Below, one piece after another: positions 17,829 to 26,523 of a stretch of DNA of 64,000 nucleotides (positions within the stretch are counted from its first letter, which is position 1; the number at the start of each line of letters is the position of its first letter). The position numbers and the translations under genes are program-made. Below the pieces are notes generated by a model. It was not told the origin of the DNA. It was given only the letters and a program-made list of their open reading frames with translations, and did no database searches. Location of the stretch: NCBI RefSeq assembly GCF_041428715.1, contig NZ_CP155572.1; one strand, written 5' to 3'. This DNA comes from Sporomusa malonica. Its GTDB lineage: Bacteria > Bacillota > Negativicutes > Sporomusales > Sporomusaceae.

Positions 17829-17869
17829 ACATGTATATTCAGCGCCAAAATAGCGCTGAACATACATGT
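17829..17869 (-). other. 17-bp stem-loop between phoH and pgpH
   Basis: Arms 17829-17845 and 17853-17869 pair over 17 positions with one wobble or mismatch, around a 7-base A/T loop. No T-run follows on the minus strand, so it does not look like a terminator. It starts 3 bases past the phoH stop and ends about 20 bases before the pgpH start. A processing, stability or translation-control element is likely (inference). Confidence 0.65.
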
Positions 17870-17871
17870 TC

Positions 17872-18822
17872 TTACTCTTGGCCGTACTGTGCGTAAGCCT
17901 TGATGATTCGGCCGACTATCTCGTGTCTTACTACATCGCTTTCGTCCAAACTGAGTACTGCAATACCAGGCGTTTCTGCCAATACAGCCTTAGCTTGCTT
18001 AAGTCCTGATTTAACACCTGACGGCAAATCAATCTGAGTTATGTCGCCAGTGATCACCATTTTTGACCCAAACCCTATTCTTGTTAAAAACATCTTCATC
18101 TGTTCTGAAGTTGTGTTTTGGGCTTCATCTAAAATGATGAAAGAATCTTCGAGGGTTCGTCCCCGCATATAGGCGAGTGGCGCTACCTCAATAATATTTT
18201 TGGCCATATATTTCTGTACCGTCTCTATACCCATAATATCATACATGGCATCATATAGCGGCCGCAAGTACGGATCAACTTTTTCCTGTAAATCACCAGG
18301 CAAAAAACCAAGCTTCTCACCGGCTTCTACTGCCGGTCGAGTCAAAATTATTTTTTCCACATGCTTATTTTTCAAGGAAAATACTGCCATCGCAACAGCA
18401 AGATAAGTTTTCCCTGTTCCTGCCGGTCCTATTCCAAAGGTGATGTGATTGCGGCGAATTGCTTCCAAATACTGACTTTGTCCTAGGGTTTTCGGTTTAA
18501 TATGACGGCCTTTGACAGTTACAAGAACAGTATCTGTAAACATCTGGTGGAGAAAATCAGCCTTACCTTCCTGAATCATGCGGAGGCTGTAACGCACATC
18601 ATGGCTTGTTACCGGGTTGCCCTCACGATATAGATAGATAAGTTCATGAAACAGACGGGTAAGCTGATCAATTTCACTAGAGTCGCCGTCCAAAGCCAGT
18701 TCTATTCCCCTAGCTGTTATCCTACTCGCGAATTGCTGACTAATGATTCCTAAATATTCGTCATTTCTGCCCAAAACCGCTATGGCTTCTTTAGTGTCGG
18801 CAAAGCTAATCCGTTTTTCCAA
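17872..18822 (-). CDS. phoH: PhoH-like ATPase (PhoL family)
   Basis: A cytosolic P-loop ATPase, 316 residues. Walker A GPAGTGKTYLA, Walker B FIILDEAQN and the sensor MVITGD are clear. Members neighbour ybeY across bacteria and are thought to act in RNA metabolism or ribosome maturation. The TTG start at 18822 has AGGGGG about 10 bases upstream. Last gene of the yqfC-yqfD-phoH set. Confidence 0.95.
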   Translation of the reverse strand: MEKRISFADTKEAIAVLGRNDEYLGIISQQFASRITARGIELALDGDSSEIDQLTRLFHELIYLYREGNPVTSHDVRYSLRMIQEGKADFLHQMFTDTVLVTVKGRHIKPKTLGQSQYLEAIRRNHITFGIGPAGTGKTYLAVAMAVFSLKNKHVEKIILTRPAVEAGEKLGFLPGDLQEKVDPYLRPLYDAMYDIMGIETVQKYMAKNIIEVAPLAYMRGRTLEDSFIILDEAQNTTSEQMKMFLTRIGFGSKMVITGDITQIDLPSGVKSGLKQAKAVLAETPGIAVLSLDESDVVRHEIVGRIIKAYAQYGQE

Positions 18823-18845
18823 ATATATAGTGCCCCCTAATTCAA

Positions 18846-20060
18846 TTATTGCGAAATATTTATAGTTTGCCCAATATCTTCAATTGTTTCCACATTCACC
18901 TTCACCCTGACAATATTCTCTTCTGGTGTTTTTAGTACTTCAAAATTGCGCGACAGCATTTGAGCTGCTTCAGGAATGGAATTTTGCACTACCTGGATAG
19001 CCTTTGCATGAGCCTCATCGCGCGCATCTTCAAACGATTTCACTGCCAGGTTTGAGTTTACCTCATGATAGAGTCTAATAGTTGATTCGACGGCAAACTC
19101 GCTATTCCTCCATACAGGTAGCTGTTTATGTATAATCTCGGTTTCAAACTCCCGGAATGGCTGATCTGACGTTGTGTTAAACGCCAACTCACTGCCACCG
19201 ATTTTTAAAATTACGGCTGCCTGACGGTTGCCGGTGCGAGTAACAGTTGTCTCTTCTAGTTCTGTTTCAGCATAACTCTCATACCAGACACGGGCTTTAA
19301 TAATACCTTTAGCCCTAATAAGTTCTCGCGGAACATCGATTACCGGCGGTTGGCCTTCAGTAGCAGTCGGCGTTAGTTCAGGCGCAAACCCTTTGACAAG
19401 CAAATCACCTTTTTTCACGGTATCGCCTTTTTTTACCGCCGGTTGACCGGCTAAAGCAATAATCTCAGTAATTAAGCCGTCTTTGATAGCAACAATATGC
19501 GCCGGAGCTTTGTTTTCCTGTTTTGGCATAGTTTTTTCAACTACTTCAATAACAGCCCGGGTACCAGTAAAGTTGATACCTACCCAGGCTACCTCAGGAA
19601 TATTTAATAATATTTCCCGCTCGACTGATTTGATGTTAACATCATCTCTTACCGCGCCAGGTTTAAGACCTTGCTGGCTAGCAACATATCTGATTCCGTT
19701 TTCCGGAACGCTTTTTAAACCAGTAATATCGACAAACCAAACATAGGAAGAAAGCAGGTTTAGTAAAATAATAAACAGAATGGCACCTGCCATCAGCATC
19801 TTTCTGCGTTTAGCACGTTTTATTACAAAAGGCAAACCGCGGTGAGATAGTACTTTTACTTGGGTACGGCTGCGGAACACCAGCGGACGAATCTTAAAAA
19901 AATCATTAAGACCGATCCAGGCAATTAAGTCTTCATTTGTTTTATTTATATCCCATAATAGGATTCTTTCAGCAATACAAAGATTAATAAATCGTTCGGG
20001 CATTGATCCGCTTATGCGGATTTTCACAGCGCCGCGTACGTAGTTGATATTAAAGATCAT
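18846..20060 (-). CDS. yqfD: Sporulation protein YqfD
   Basis: 404 residues, a mother-cell sporulation membrane protein. A soluble N-terminal part, one transmembrane helix near residue 90-110 (MLMAGAILFIILLNLLSSYV) and a large exported domain with VAIKDGLITEIIALAG and VKKGDTVKKGDLLVKG, a barrel-sandwich pattern. In B. subtilis it is under sigma-E and needed for efficient sporulation. The ATG overlaps the yqfC stop by 11 bases. Confidence 0.93.
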   Translation of the reverse strand: MIFNINYVRGAVKIRISGSMPERFINLCIAERILLWDINKTNEDLIAWIGLNDFFKIRPLVFRSRTQVKVLSHRGLPFVIKRAKRRKMLMAGAILFIILLNLLSSYVWFVDITGLKSVPENGIRYVASQQGLKPGAVRDDVNIKSVEREILLNIPEVAWVGINFTGTRAVIEVVEKTMPKQENKAPAHIVAIKDGLITEIIALAGQPAVKKGDTVKKGDLLVKGFAPELTPTATEGQPPVIDVPRELIRAKGIIKARVWYESYAETELEETTVTRTGNRQAAVILKIGGSELAFNTTSDQPFREFETEIIHKQLPVWRNSEFAVESTIRLYHEVNSNLAVKSFEDARDEAHAKAIQVVQNSIPEAAQMLSRNFEVLKTPEENIVRVKVNVETIEDIGQTINISQ

Positions 20061-20325
20061 ATTTTACCTCCTGCACCACACCCTCTACCAGAATTTGCTC
20101 AGCTTGCAAGTTCCCCAGCATTAGATCTTCACCAAGAATACATAACTCTCCCTGGTTGAGTTTAATACGAACGAGTGAAGGGGTATACTCAATAATCCCT
20201 CTATGGTTCTCAACCAACAATTGTTTATTACCAAGCATAGTTATTCTCGGCATATCAAGCACTATATCTTGCGGTATTTCAAGAAATCCGGCCAGTGACT
20301 GCAAATTCCCTCTACGGCGTAGCAT
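20050..20325 (-). CDS. yqfC: Sporulation protein YqfC
   Basis: 91 residues, YabP/YqfC family. The sequence GFLEIPQDIVLDMPRITMLGNKQLLVENHRG (read in pieces) is family-typical. The ATG at 20325 follows GAGGGGGG. It is coupled to yqfD and preceded by a candidate sigma-E promoter. Confidence 0.93.
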   Translation of the reverse strand: MLRRRGNLQSLAGFLEIPQDIVLDMPRITMLGNKQLLVENHRGIIEYTPSLVRIKLNQGELCILGEDLMLGNLQAEQILVEGVVQEVKYDL

Positions 20326-20347
20326 GACAAATCCCCCCTCATATACA

Positions 20348-20375
20348 AATGTATGCCTGCGAACAGGCCAATTAG
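20348..20375 (-). promoter_or_regulatory. Candidate sigma-E promoter of yqfC-yqfD
   Basis: -10 CATACATT (20348-20355), 14-base spacer and -35 CTAATT (20370-20375), close to the Bacillus sigma-E pattern (ATATT-like, then CATACANT). The placement about 25 bases before yqfC fits the known sigma-E control of this gene in B. subtilis. Confidence 0.5.
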
Positions 20376-20394
20376 TACATGAGAAGGGGATTTA

Positions 20395-21906
20395 TTAGAT
20401 ACGAGCTAAATATTCATCAAATTTATGCACTTTAACCGGCGCAGCAAAACGCATATAGTTGGTAGCAACAATGAGTTCACCACAGTCCAGATTTTTAATC
20501 TCGTTGCGCTGCTGGAGAATATCTTTACGGCACATAGCCTCCAGTTTACCTCTATCAGATTTAGAGGCAAGTCCCAATATAAACAAAGTATTTAGCTGAG
20601 ACAGCACTTTATCAGCTAACAGCCGGGGCTGCTGGTCGACAACACATAAGCCAATATTAAATTTCCGCGCTTCACTAACCAGACGGGCAAAGACATTCTG
20701 TGTGCTTTGTTCTTTTTTACCTAAGAAGCGGTGAGCTTCCTCAAGAACTATTAGTACTGGCTTAGCAAAAGAGCGTTCGGTCTCAGACTTGTTGGCATAA
20801 TGCAGCAGCATTTTTTTCGATAACAATGTTGATAACGCCTGCTCTCCCACTGGCGAAATATTTTTTAGCTCAATCAATACCACTTTGCCCTGCTCTAAAT
20901 CTTTAAGCATTTGGCTAACTGCGGTAATCTCGGCAGGATTATTTGCTTCTTCACTAATATTTAGCTCTTGTTCCAGGTTCCAACAGATGCTTTTGATCTT
21001 ACTTATTGTACGCGATTGGAATTTTTGACCTGTACATCCCGCTATTTCTTCAATTATATCTTCGGCATCATATTTTAGAACATAATCCATCCATCGATCC
21101 TGCCACACGGATGACAGCTTATAGATAGCGTCTAGCTGCGGCTCGCTAAACGTTGCGCAGGCCGTAATATCTTCGGGCTCAACCTCATTATAGTTAAGCG
21201 CAAGCTTACGCACATTAGGACGCGCTGCTTCAGGGTTAGTATTATATACCACCAAGCGTTCATTTACCCGGGGATGCAGCGATAAGTCACGGTAATACTC
21301 GTTATGCACATCAAAAATGAGTAACCCATAGTTTTCGCTATCAATGATTGAACTTGAAAGCACTTTTACCAAATTACTCTTACCTGACCCAGTTGTTCCA
21401 AAAATACCAATATGCTCGGTTATGGCTTTTGAACCAAAAATGCCAACAGGTAATTTGAGTACTGCCCGTCCACTTTTTAAATAGCCAATTTCAAGATCGC
21501 CTTTCATTTCATTGAGTAATGCTGTATCATCTGTGGCTAAACCACGTACTTCGCAGAAAAAGTCTGGACAGGTTTTAGGGTTATATAACTGCCCCTGTGC
21601 ATCTGAATAACAAAGCTGCTCAGCAATGCCAATTTTCACAGTATGGTTGCCGCCCAAATAGAAATCAAGCTCCTCTTGATTCGCTACTTGCCCATTCTCG
21701 TCTAGTTTGCTCATTAGGTAACTGACACCATTCATCCCAGACCAACGTGATTTAATCTTAAAATCATAAGCGCGAATATAAAACCGATCATCATTTTTGC
21801 CCTCAACAACTAATATGTCCCCAAAGTCAACATCTTGATTAGGAGCAACGACAAATTCCATATAGGTGCCTTTTGCATAAGTAAGGCGGCCTTTATACTC
21901 TGACAT
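20395..21906 (-). CDS. HerA/DUF87-type ATPase
   Basis: 503 residues, a FtsK-HerA superfamily ATPase. An N-terminal beta-barrel region (residues 1-150) is followed by Walker A GIFGTTGSGKSNLVK, Walker B PVLIVLEEAHRF, and an arginine-rich RLVSEARKFNIGLCVVDQQP segment. HerA proteins form hexameric DNA translocases, in archaea with the nuclease NurA. No NurA, Sir2 or other nuclease gene is adjacent here. It occupies the place of small yqf genes between floA and yqfC. Start ATG at 21906, with AAGGGGG upstream. The true partner and substrate are unknown. Confidence 0.85.
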   Translation of the reverse strand: MSEYKGRLTYAKGTYMEFVVAPNQDVDFGDILVVEGKNDDRFYIRAYDFKIKSRWSGMNGVSYLMSKLDENGQVANQEELDFYLGGNHTVKIGIAEQLCYSDAQGQLYNPKTCPDFFCEVRGLATDDTALLNEMKGDLEIGYLKSGRAVLKLPVGIFGSKAITEHIGIFGTTGSGKSNLVKVLSSSIIDSENYGLLIFDVHNEYYRDLSLHPRVNERLVVYNTNPEAARPNVRKLALNYNEVEPEDITACATFSEPQLDAIYKLSSVWQDRWMDYVLKYDAEDIIEEIAGCTGQKFQSRTISKIKSICWNLEQELNISEEANNPAEITAVSQMLKDLEQGKVVLIELKNISPVGEQALSTLLSKKMLLHYANKSETERSFAKPVLIVLEEAHRFLGKKEQSTQNVFARLVSEARKFNIGLCVVDQQPRLLADKVLSQLNTLFILGLASKSDRGKLEAMCRKDILQQRNEIKNLDCGELIVATNYMRFAAPVKVHKFDEYLARI

Positions 21907-21960
21907 ATGTTTGCCCCCTTGATAAATAAATTTACTCGTGATTTAGTGTGTGCTAAAACA

Positions 21961-21993
21961 AAAAAATAAAACAGGGGTTATTTTCCCTGTTTT
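21961..21993 (-). terminator. Terminator after the proline-rich small protein gene
   Basis: 9-bp stem (21968-21976 with 21985-21993) and a long T-rich run on the minus strand. It separates the floA unit from the HerA gene, which must then have its own promoter or rely on read-through. Confidence 0.8.
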
Positions 21994-22030
21994 ATTTGAC
22001 TTTGTTCAATTCAACCTATTTTGCCCAGTT

Positions 22031-22417
22031 CTATTTAAGATGCCGCCATATTGGCCGGTAAGCGCGTGGAGGCTGGATTATTTCTGCAAAAATCAGGCCA
22101 TTTTGCACCATCTGCGGCGAAACTTTACCCTCCCAAGGCGTAGCTGGTTCTGAAAAGTGTGATACAGTTACAGCCGTCGGCATAGAAATAGCTGGTTTTG
22201 GAGGGATTGCCCATGTTTTAGGAGCTTCTACTGCAACCTCAGCGGTTTGTTGCGGAGTATGCTTTACTTTAATTTCTGCTGGTTTTATGTCAATTGGTTG
22301 CGGTACTTTTTCAGGAATATCAGGATACTCATATTCTTTGGGCTGCTTGCGCCGTTTTAATAATTCAGGCACAAGATACATGACCAGCATTAATAGCAGC
22401 GGTATTAATATGTCCAT
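22031..22417 (-). CDS. Small membrane-anchored proline-rich protein
   Basis: 128 residues, not recognised. An N-terminal hydrophobic helix (residues 3-19, ILIPLLLMLVMYLVPELL) is followed by a charged, proline-rich linker (residues 21-100) and a short conserved-looking end. It lies 12 bases after floA and before a terminator, so it belongs to the nfeD-floA transcription unit. A membrane-tethered adaptor for the flotillin domain is possible, but this is inference from position only. Confidence 0.7.
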   Translation of the reverse strand: MDILIPLLLMLVMYLVPELLKRRKQPKEYEYPDIPEKVPQPIDIKPAEIKVKHTPQQTAEVAVEAPKTWAIPPKPAISMPTAVTVSHFSEPATPWEGKVSPQMVQNGLIFAEIIQPPRAYRPIWRHLK

Positions 22418-22429
22418 AGCTTCACCAAC

Positions 22430-23431
22430 CTATTTCTTAGGTTCATCGGTCTTAGGAGTCAAGTCTACTGGACCGGCTTTAGCAATGGTTTCGCGCATCT
22501 GGGTATCTGCCAGCACATTGTTCATATTGTAGTAATCCATAACGCCCATGCGTCCTTCTTTTAACGCAACTGCTAAAGCTGTAGGAACTTCGGCCTGGGC
22601 TTCTACTACTTTAGCCTGCATTTGCTGAGTATATGCGCGCATTTCCTGCTCTTGGGCCACAGCCATAGCTCGGCGCTCCTCAGCCTTGGCCTGAGCAATA
22701 CGTTTTTCGGCTTCAGCTTGGTCTGTCATAAGTTCAGCACCAATGTTACGGCCGACATCAACGTCGGCGATATCAATGGATAAAATTTCAAATGCTGTCC
22801 CTGAATCTAAGCCCTTAGTCAATACCGTGCGTGAGATATGATCAGGGTTTGCCAATACTTCTTTATGGTCATCAGTCGAACCGACAGTTGTAACGATGCC
22901 CTCACCAACACGGGCCAGGATAGTAGCTTCACCTGCACCACCAACCAGTCGGTCAATATTGGCTCTTACAGTAACCCGGGCTTTAACTCTGAGCTCGATA
23001 CCATTTTTGGCTACCGCTGAGACAAACGATGTTTCAATCACTTTCGGATTAACACTCATCTGTACGGCCTCTAGTACATTCCGTCCAGCCAAATCAATGG
23101 CTGCCGAACGTTCAAACGGCAGAGGAATCTCCGCACGATGAGCGGCAATCAAGGCATCAATTACCCGGTCGACATTGCCGCCAGCCAGATAATGGGCTTC
23201 AAGCTGGTCAACATTTACAGCAAGACCGGCTTTATTGGCTTTAATTAAGGGAAGTACGATATTACCAGGTGGTACCCGGCGGAGTCTCATACCAACAAGG
23301 GTAAAGATACCGACATTGACTCCAGCTGCCAGAGCCGAAATCCACAGTCCGATAGGGACAAAATGAAGGAATATGCTAATAGCGACAATCACCAGGGCTA
23401 CTACGAAAACACTACCAATTAAAGTTGTCAA
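22430..23431 (-). CDS. floA: Flotillin-like protein FloA
   Basis: 333 residues. An N-terminal membrane hairpin is followed by the PHB/flotillin domain (TLVGMRLRRVPPGNIVLPLIKANKAG read in pieces) and an alanine/glutamate-rich coiled-coil (AEAEKRIAQAKAEERRAMAVAQ). FloA organises membrane microdomains in Bacillus. The TTG start at 23431 has GGGAGG 7 bases upstream. It is paired with nfeD, the usual partner. Confidence 0.96.
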   Translation of the reverse strand: MTTLIGSVFVVALVIVAISIFLHFVPIGLWISALAAGVNVGIFTLVGMRLRRVPPGNIVLPLIKANKAGLAVNVDQLEAHYLAGGNVDRVIDALIAAHRAEIPLPFERSAAIDLAGRNVLEAVQMSVNPKVIETSFVSAVAKNGIELRVKARVTVRANIDRLVGGAGEATILARVGEGIVTTVGSTDDHKEVLANPDHISRTVLTKGLDSGTAFEILSIDIADVDVGRNIGAELMTDQAEAEKRIAQAKAEERRAMAVAQEQEMRAYTQQMQAKVVEAQAEVPTALAVALKEGRMGVMDYYNMNNVLADTQMRETIAKAGPVDLTPKTDEPKK

Positions 23432-23451
23432 ATGATTACCTCCCTATATAT

Positions 23452-24756
23452 TTAAGATTTTACTGGGCGTACAACTATACGATTTCCGGTTATGTTCACC
23501 ACCTTAACTAAAGTATTTGGCTCAATAAACTGGCCCTCAGATACTACATCAAGTTGAACACCATCAATTATCAAGGCTCCGGCAGGCCGAAGTCCTGTAG
23601 GCGTTATCCCCATCTTACCCAAATATTGGCTGTAATCTTGGCTGCTGCTAAAACCGGCACTTTTGGTCTCAGCATCTTTTAAAATTAGCCTGGACCATAA
23701 TTTACTTGTAGGTAATCGCTTTACAAGCACTAAGAACAAGCCAATAGCAACAACTAAACTAATAGCCAGCATGTTAATGGCAACAGCATTAGCTCCAAGC
23801 GTTAGAAATAGACTAGCAAAGATAGCAATAATACCACTAATGCCAAAAATGCCTGCTCCTGGTGTATAGAGTTCAAAAAGAATTAGCGCAATACCACCTA
23901 TAAACAGGATAATTTCCAGCCAGCCGGCAATCCCAGTAATCCACTGACTGCCAAAGAACAGCAGTGCTGCGACTAAACCGATGAGGGCTGCCACGCCTAA
24001 ACCAGCTGTTTTGATTTCGGTTAATACTGCTAAAAATATAATTGACATTAAAAATGACTTAATTGCAGGGTCAGACAACCATCCTACCAGCTTTTCCTGC
24101 CAGCCTGGCGTATATTCCAGTACTTCGGTACCTGCTAAGCCGAAATTTGCCAAAACAGCTTCCCGGTTAGGAGCCACAATATCAGCAAAGCCTATCTGTG
24201 CTGCCTGATAATCGGTCAGCGCTAATATTTGACCAGGTTCGGCATAGCCTGGGAAACCAAGGGATTTATCCACCATGGCCTCAGCTACCCTTGGATTGCG
24301 TCCTGTCTTATTTGCAGTCGCCGCAAATTCAGCTTTTAAGGCAGCTACCGTCTTTTCTGTGGTGGGTATTGGCTCAGCTGCCCCAATACTGCCTCCTGGC
24401 GCCATAGCAATATGCTTATGAGAAATAGCAATAAGTGCCCCGGCCGACCAAGCCCGGTTTTTTACATAACAAATCGTCGGCACAGGTGAATTGATAATCA
24501 TATCACGAATACTTACCGCAGCATCTACCAGACCACCAAAAGTATCAATTTCAACTAAAACAGCCTGAGCCTGTTTACTACGGGCATCAGTCATGGCCTT
24601 ATGGACAAGGGCTGCCTGGCCGGCATTTATCTCCCCTTTGATCGATATACTGATTACTGGCCCAGCTTCAGCCTTTACCGGCCTGTCCACACTCAAGAAG
24701 GTAACTAAGGCTACTGCTACTATAAATAGAATTCTATAATAAACCGGTTGCCGCAT
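23452..24756 (-). CDS. NfeD-family membrane protein with ClpP-like protease domain
   Basis: The long NfeD form, about 434 residues. A signal helix, a ClpP-class serine protease domain (catalytic serine in NRAWSAGALIAISH; VEIDTFGGLVDAA), four or more membrane helices (about 245-350) and a C-terminal OB-fold NfeD domain (GQFIEPNTLVKVVNITGNRIVV). Family members work with stomatin/flotillin proteins. The ATG at 24756 has GGGGTGAG directly before it; an ATG at 24777 is the alternative. First gene of the unit with floA. Confidence 0.93.
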   Translation of the reverse strand: MRQPVYYRILFIVAVALVTFLSVDRPVKAEAGPVISISIKGEINAGQAALVHKAMTDARSKQAQAVLVEIDTFGGLVDAAVSIRDMIINSPVPTICYVKNRAWSAGALIAISHKHIAMAPGGSIGAAEPIPTTEKTVAALKAEFAATANKTGRNPRVAEAMVDKSLGFPGYAEPGQILALTDYQAAQIGFADIVAPNREAVLANFGLAGTEVLEYTPGWQEKLVGWLSDPAIKSFLMSIIFLAVLTEIKTAGLGVAALIGLVAALLFFGSQWITGIAGWLEIILFIGGIALILFELYTPGAGIFGISGIIAIFASLFLTLGANAVAINMLAISLVVAIGLFLVLVKRLPTSKLWSRLILKDAETKSAGFSSSQDYSQYLGKMGITPTGLRPAGALIIDGVQLDVVSEGQFIEPNTLVKVVNITGNRIVVRPVKS

Positions 24757-24897
24757 ATACTCACCCCAAGCATTCATTTGATTGTATCTTCAGCTCATTA
24801 CTAGTTTATTCGCCAACAATTGCCATCATTCCTGTTTTCCCCAAAGCTGTTTTGTTATATGTCGAAAGTTTGAAAATTATTACTTATTATTAACCTC

Positions 24898-25185
24898 TTG
24901 ACTTGTCGATTGATGTATGTTATTGTCTTATTATAGTTCAAGTGAAGCCCATACAACATGGATCGAAACACTAGTCACAGCTAAATCAGCATATTAAACA
25001 TAGCTTTTATCTACTACTCTATCTAACACTTCTGTAGTAACTTACACAACATTAATTGTAGCACTTTTACTAAGTATTAATCTCACCAGTATTTTTTCAT
25101 AAATCGCTGCAGCATAATTACACTATCTGAAATAATAAACTTCACTAACTATAAATAAGACAAGCCTAGCTTGTCTTATTTTTTT
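24898..25185 (+). ncRNA. Candidate small RNA between nfeD and yqeY
   Basis: A 550-base gap holds no gene. On the plus strand there is a -35 TTGACT (24898-24903), 17 bases, then -10 TATTGT (24921-24926). A strong terminator follows at 25154-25185 (12-bp stem, 3-base loop, seven T). It would end an approximately 250-base transcript starting near 24933. The hairpin is too far from any plus-strand gene to be otherwise explained. A minus-strand TATAAT (24930-24935), possibly the nfeD promoter, overlaps the same spot. No known RNA family was recognised. Confidence 0.3.
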
Positions 25186-25285
25186 GCCCTTCCCCTATCC
25201 TTATTGAAAAACGGCTTGCGCTGAGCCCTTTGCAAAAGCAAAAGCCAATGTTGCCCATCTTCAGGGAAATCTTTACCTTCTATCA

Positions 25286-25321
25286 GAAAAACTAAAATCC
25301 GGCGTTTATAACGCCGGATTT
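25286..25321 (-). terminator. Terminator of the rpsU-yqeY unit
   Basis: 12-bp stem (25295-25306 with 25310-25321) followed by TTTAGTTTTTC on the minus strand, 10 bases past the yqeY stop. Confidence 0.8.
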
Positions 25322-25330
25322 AAATTTGTT

Positions 25331-25783
25331 CTACTTATTTAAGAACTCGCGTACAACATTGTTTACCAGTTTGCCGTCAGCACGGCCCTTAACTTTTGGC
25401 ATCAGTACAGCCATAACCTTGCCCATATCCTTGGCGCTTGCAGCTTGGGCCTCTTTAACAGCCTCAGCTACAAGAACGCGTACTTCTTGTTCGCTCAATT
25501 GTTCAGGAAGGTACTGCATCAGAATGTCGATTTCTTGTTCAATGGTCTCCACCAAATCAGGACGGTTACCTTTGTTAAACTCTTCGATCGAATCCCGGCG
25601 CATTTTGACTTCTTTAGCCAGTACGTCCAGAACTTCCTCTTCAGCAAGTTCTTTCTTTTTGTCAATTTCTACATTTTTGATACTGGCACGTACCATTCGT
25701 ATAACGGAAAGCCTAAGTTTGCCGGCTTCTTTGTCCTTCATGGCCTGCTTCATATCTTCGGTTAACTTGTCTTTAATAGACAT
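25331..25783 (-). CDS. GatB/YqeY domain-containing protein
   Basis: 150 residues, a complete YqeY family protein related to the tRNA-binding tail of GatB. The pattern MKDKEAGKLRLSVIRMV and the C-terminal KGRADGKLVNNVVREFL are family signatures. Usually next to rpsU in Firmicutes, as here. It may assist tRNA-dependent amidation or ribosome-related steps; the precise role is unknown. Confidence 0.93.
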   Translation of the reverse strand: MSIKDKLTEDMKQAMKDKEAGKLRLSVIRMVRASIKNVEIDKKKELAEEEVLDVLAKEVKMRRDSIEEFNKGNRPDLVETIEQEIDILMQYLPEQLSEQEVRVLVAEAVKEAQAASAKDMGKVMAVLMPKVKGRADGKLVNNVVREFLNK

Positions 25784-25803
25784 GCAAATTGATACCTCCG
25801 AAA

Positions 25804-25980
25804 CTAGTTAAACTTACGTTTACGAGCTGCTTCGGATTTTTTCTTGCGTTTTACGCTGGGTTTCTCATAATGCTCGCGTTTTCTTACTTCCGCAAGAACC
25901 CCGGCTTTTTGGCAAGTACGCTTGAACCGGCGGAGTGCGCTGTCAAGCGTTTCATTTTTGCCTACTTTAACTTCAGACAT
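25804..25980 (-). CDS. rpsU: 30S ribosomal protein S21
   Basis: 58 residues, short and basic. The sequence begins MSEVKVGKNETLDSALRRFK and ends in a Lys/Arg-rich tail (KRKKKSEAARKRKFN), typical of bS21. The ATG at 25980 is preceded by GGAGGGAGGG. Next to yqeY in the standard Firmicute arrangement. Confidence 0.97.
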   Translation of the reverse strand: MSEVKVGKNETLDSALRRFKRTCQKAGVLAEVRKREHYEKPSVKRKKKSEAARKRKFN

Positions 25981-26076
25981 CTGATCTCCCTCCCTCCACT
26001 AGAACCATTACGAGGAAGTGTACTTGAATAACATACACCTAACTATTATACACCAAAACAAGGAATACTGTCAATA

Positions 26077-26424
26077 TTAACCTGGAGGCCAAGTCATAAA
26101 TCGACCGCCCAGTATGTGGAAGTGAAGGTGGTACACAGTCTGTCCACCATTATCTTTGGTATTTATGACTGTACGGAAACCATCCTCAGCTAAACCGGCA
26201 AGTGCTGCTATCTTAGGAATTGTCGCCATTAAACGTCCGAGCAATGCGGTATCTTCAGGCGCTGCTTCAAGAATGTTTGCAATATGTTTTTTGGGTATTA
26301 CCAGTAAATGTACTGGAGCAACGGGATTTATATCAGGAAACGCGATAAGATGTTCATCTTCGTATACGGCATTTACCGGAATATCCTTGGCCGCAATTTT
26401 ACAAAATATACAGTCCTGCTGCAT
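26077..26424 (-). CDS. Histidine triad (HIT) nucleotide-binding protein
   Basis: 115 residues, HINT-type purine nucleoside phosphoramidase. The N-terminal CIFCKI zinc pair and the HLHFHILGG triad (HxHxH) are intact. The second ATG (26424) is used since GGAGGAA is 8 bases upstream of it but too close to the first. Co-directional with mtaB, 100 bases away, probably the tail of the heat-shock operon. Confidence 0.94.
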   Translation of the reverse strand: MQQDCIFCKIAAKDIPVNAVYEDEHLIAFPDINPVAPVHLLVIPKKHIANILEAAPEDTALLGRLMATIPKIAALAGLAEDGFRTVINTKDNGGQTVYHLHFHILGGRFMTWPPG

Positions 26425-26523
26425 GGGCATTTCCTCCGCAGTAGATAGTAATATACACTTACTCTCTAAAATATTCTGCCTAATTACACAAATTCCTGCC
26501 GGAAAAATGGTAGAAAAAGAATT

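Noticed and set aside
20395..21906. HerA as part of a HerA-nuclease defence system
   Set aside because: No Sir2, NurA, DUF4297 or other nuclease gene lies next to it, and the neighbours are housekeeping and sporulation genes.
24898..25185. 6S RNA
   Set aside because: Length is near, but no extended rod-like pairing with a central bubble could be recognised by eye.
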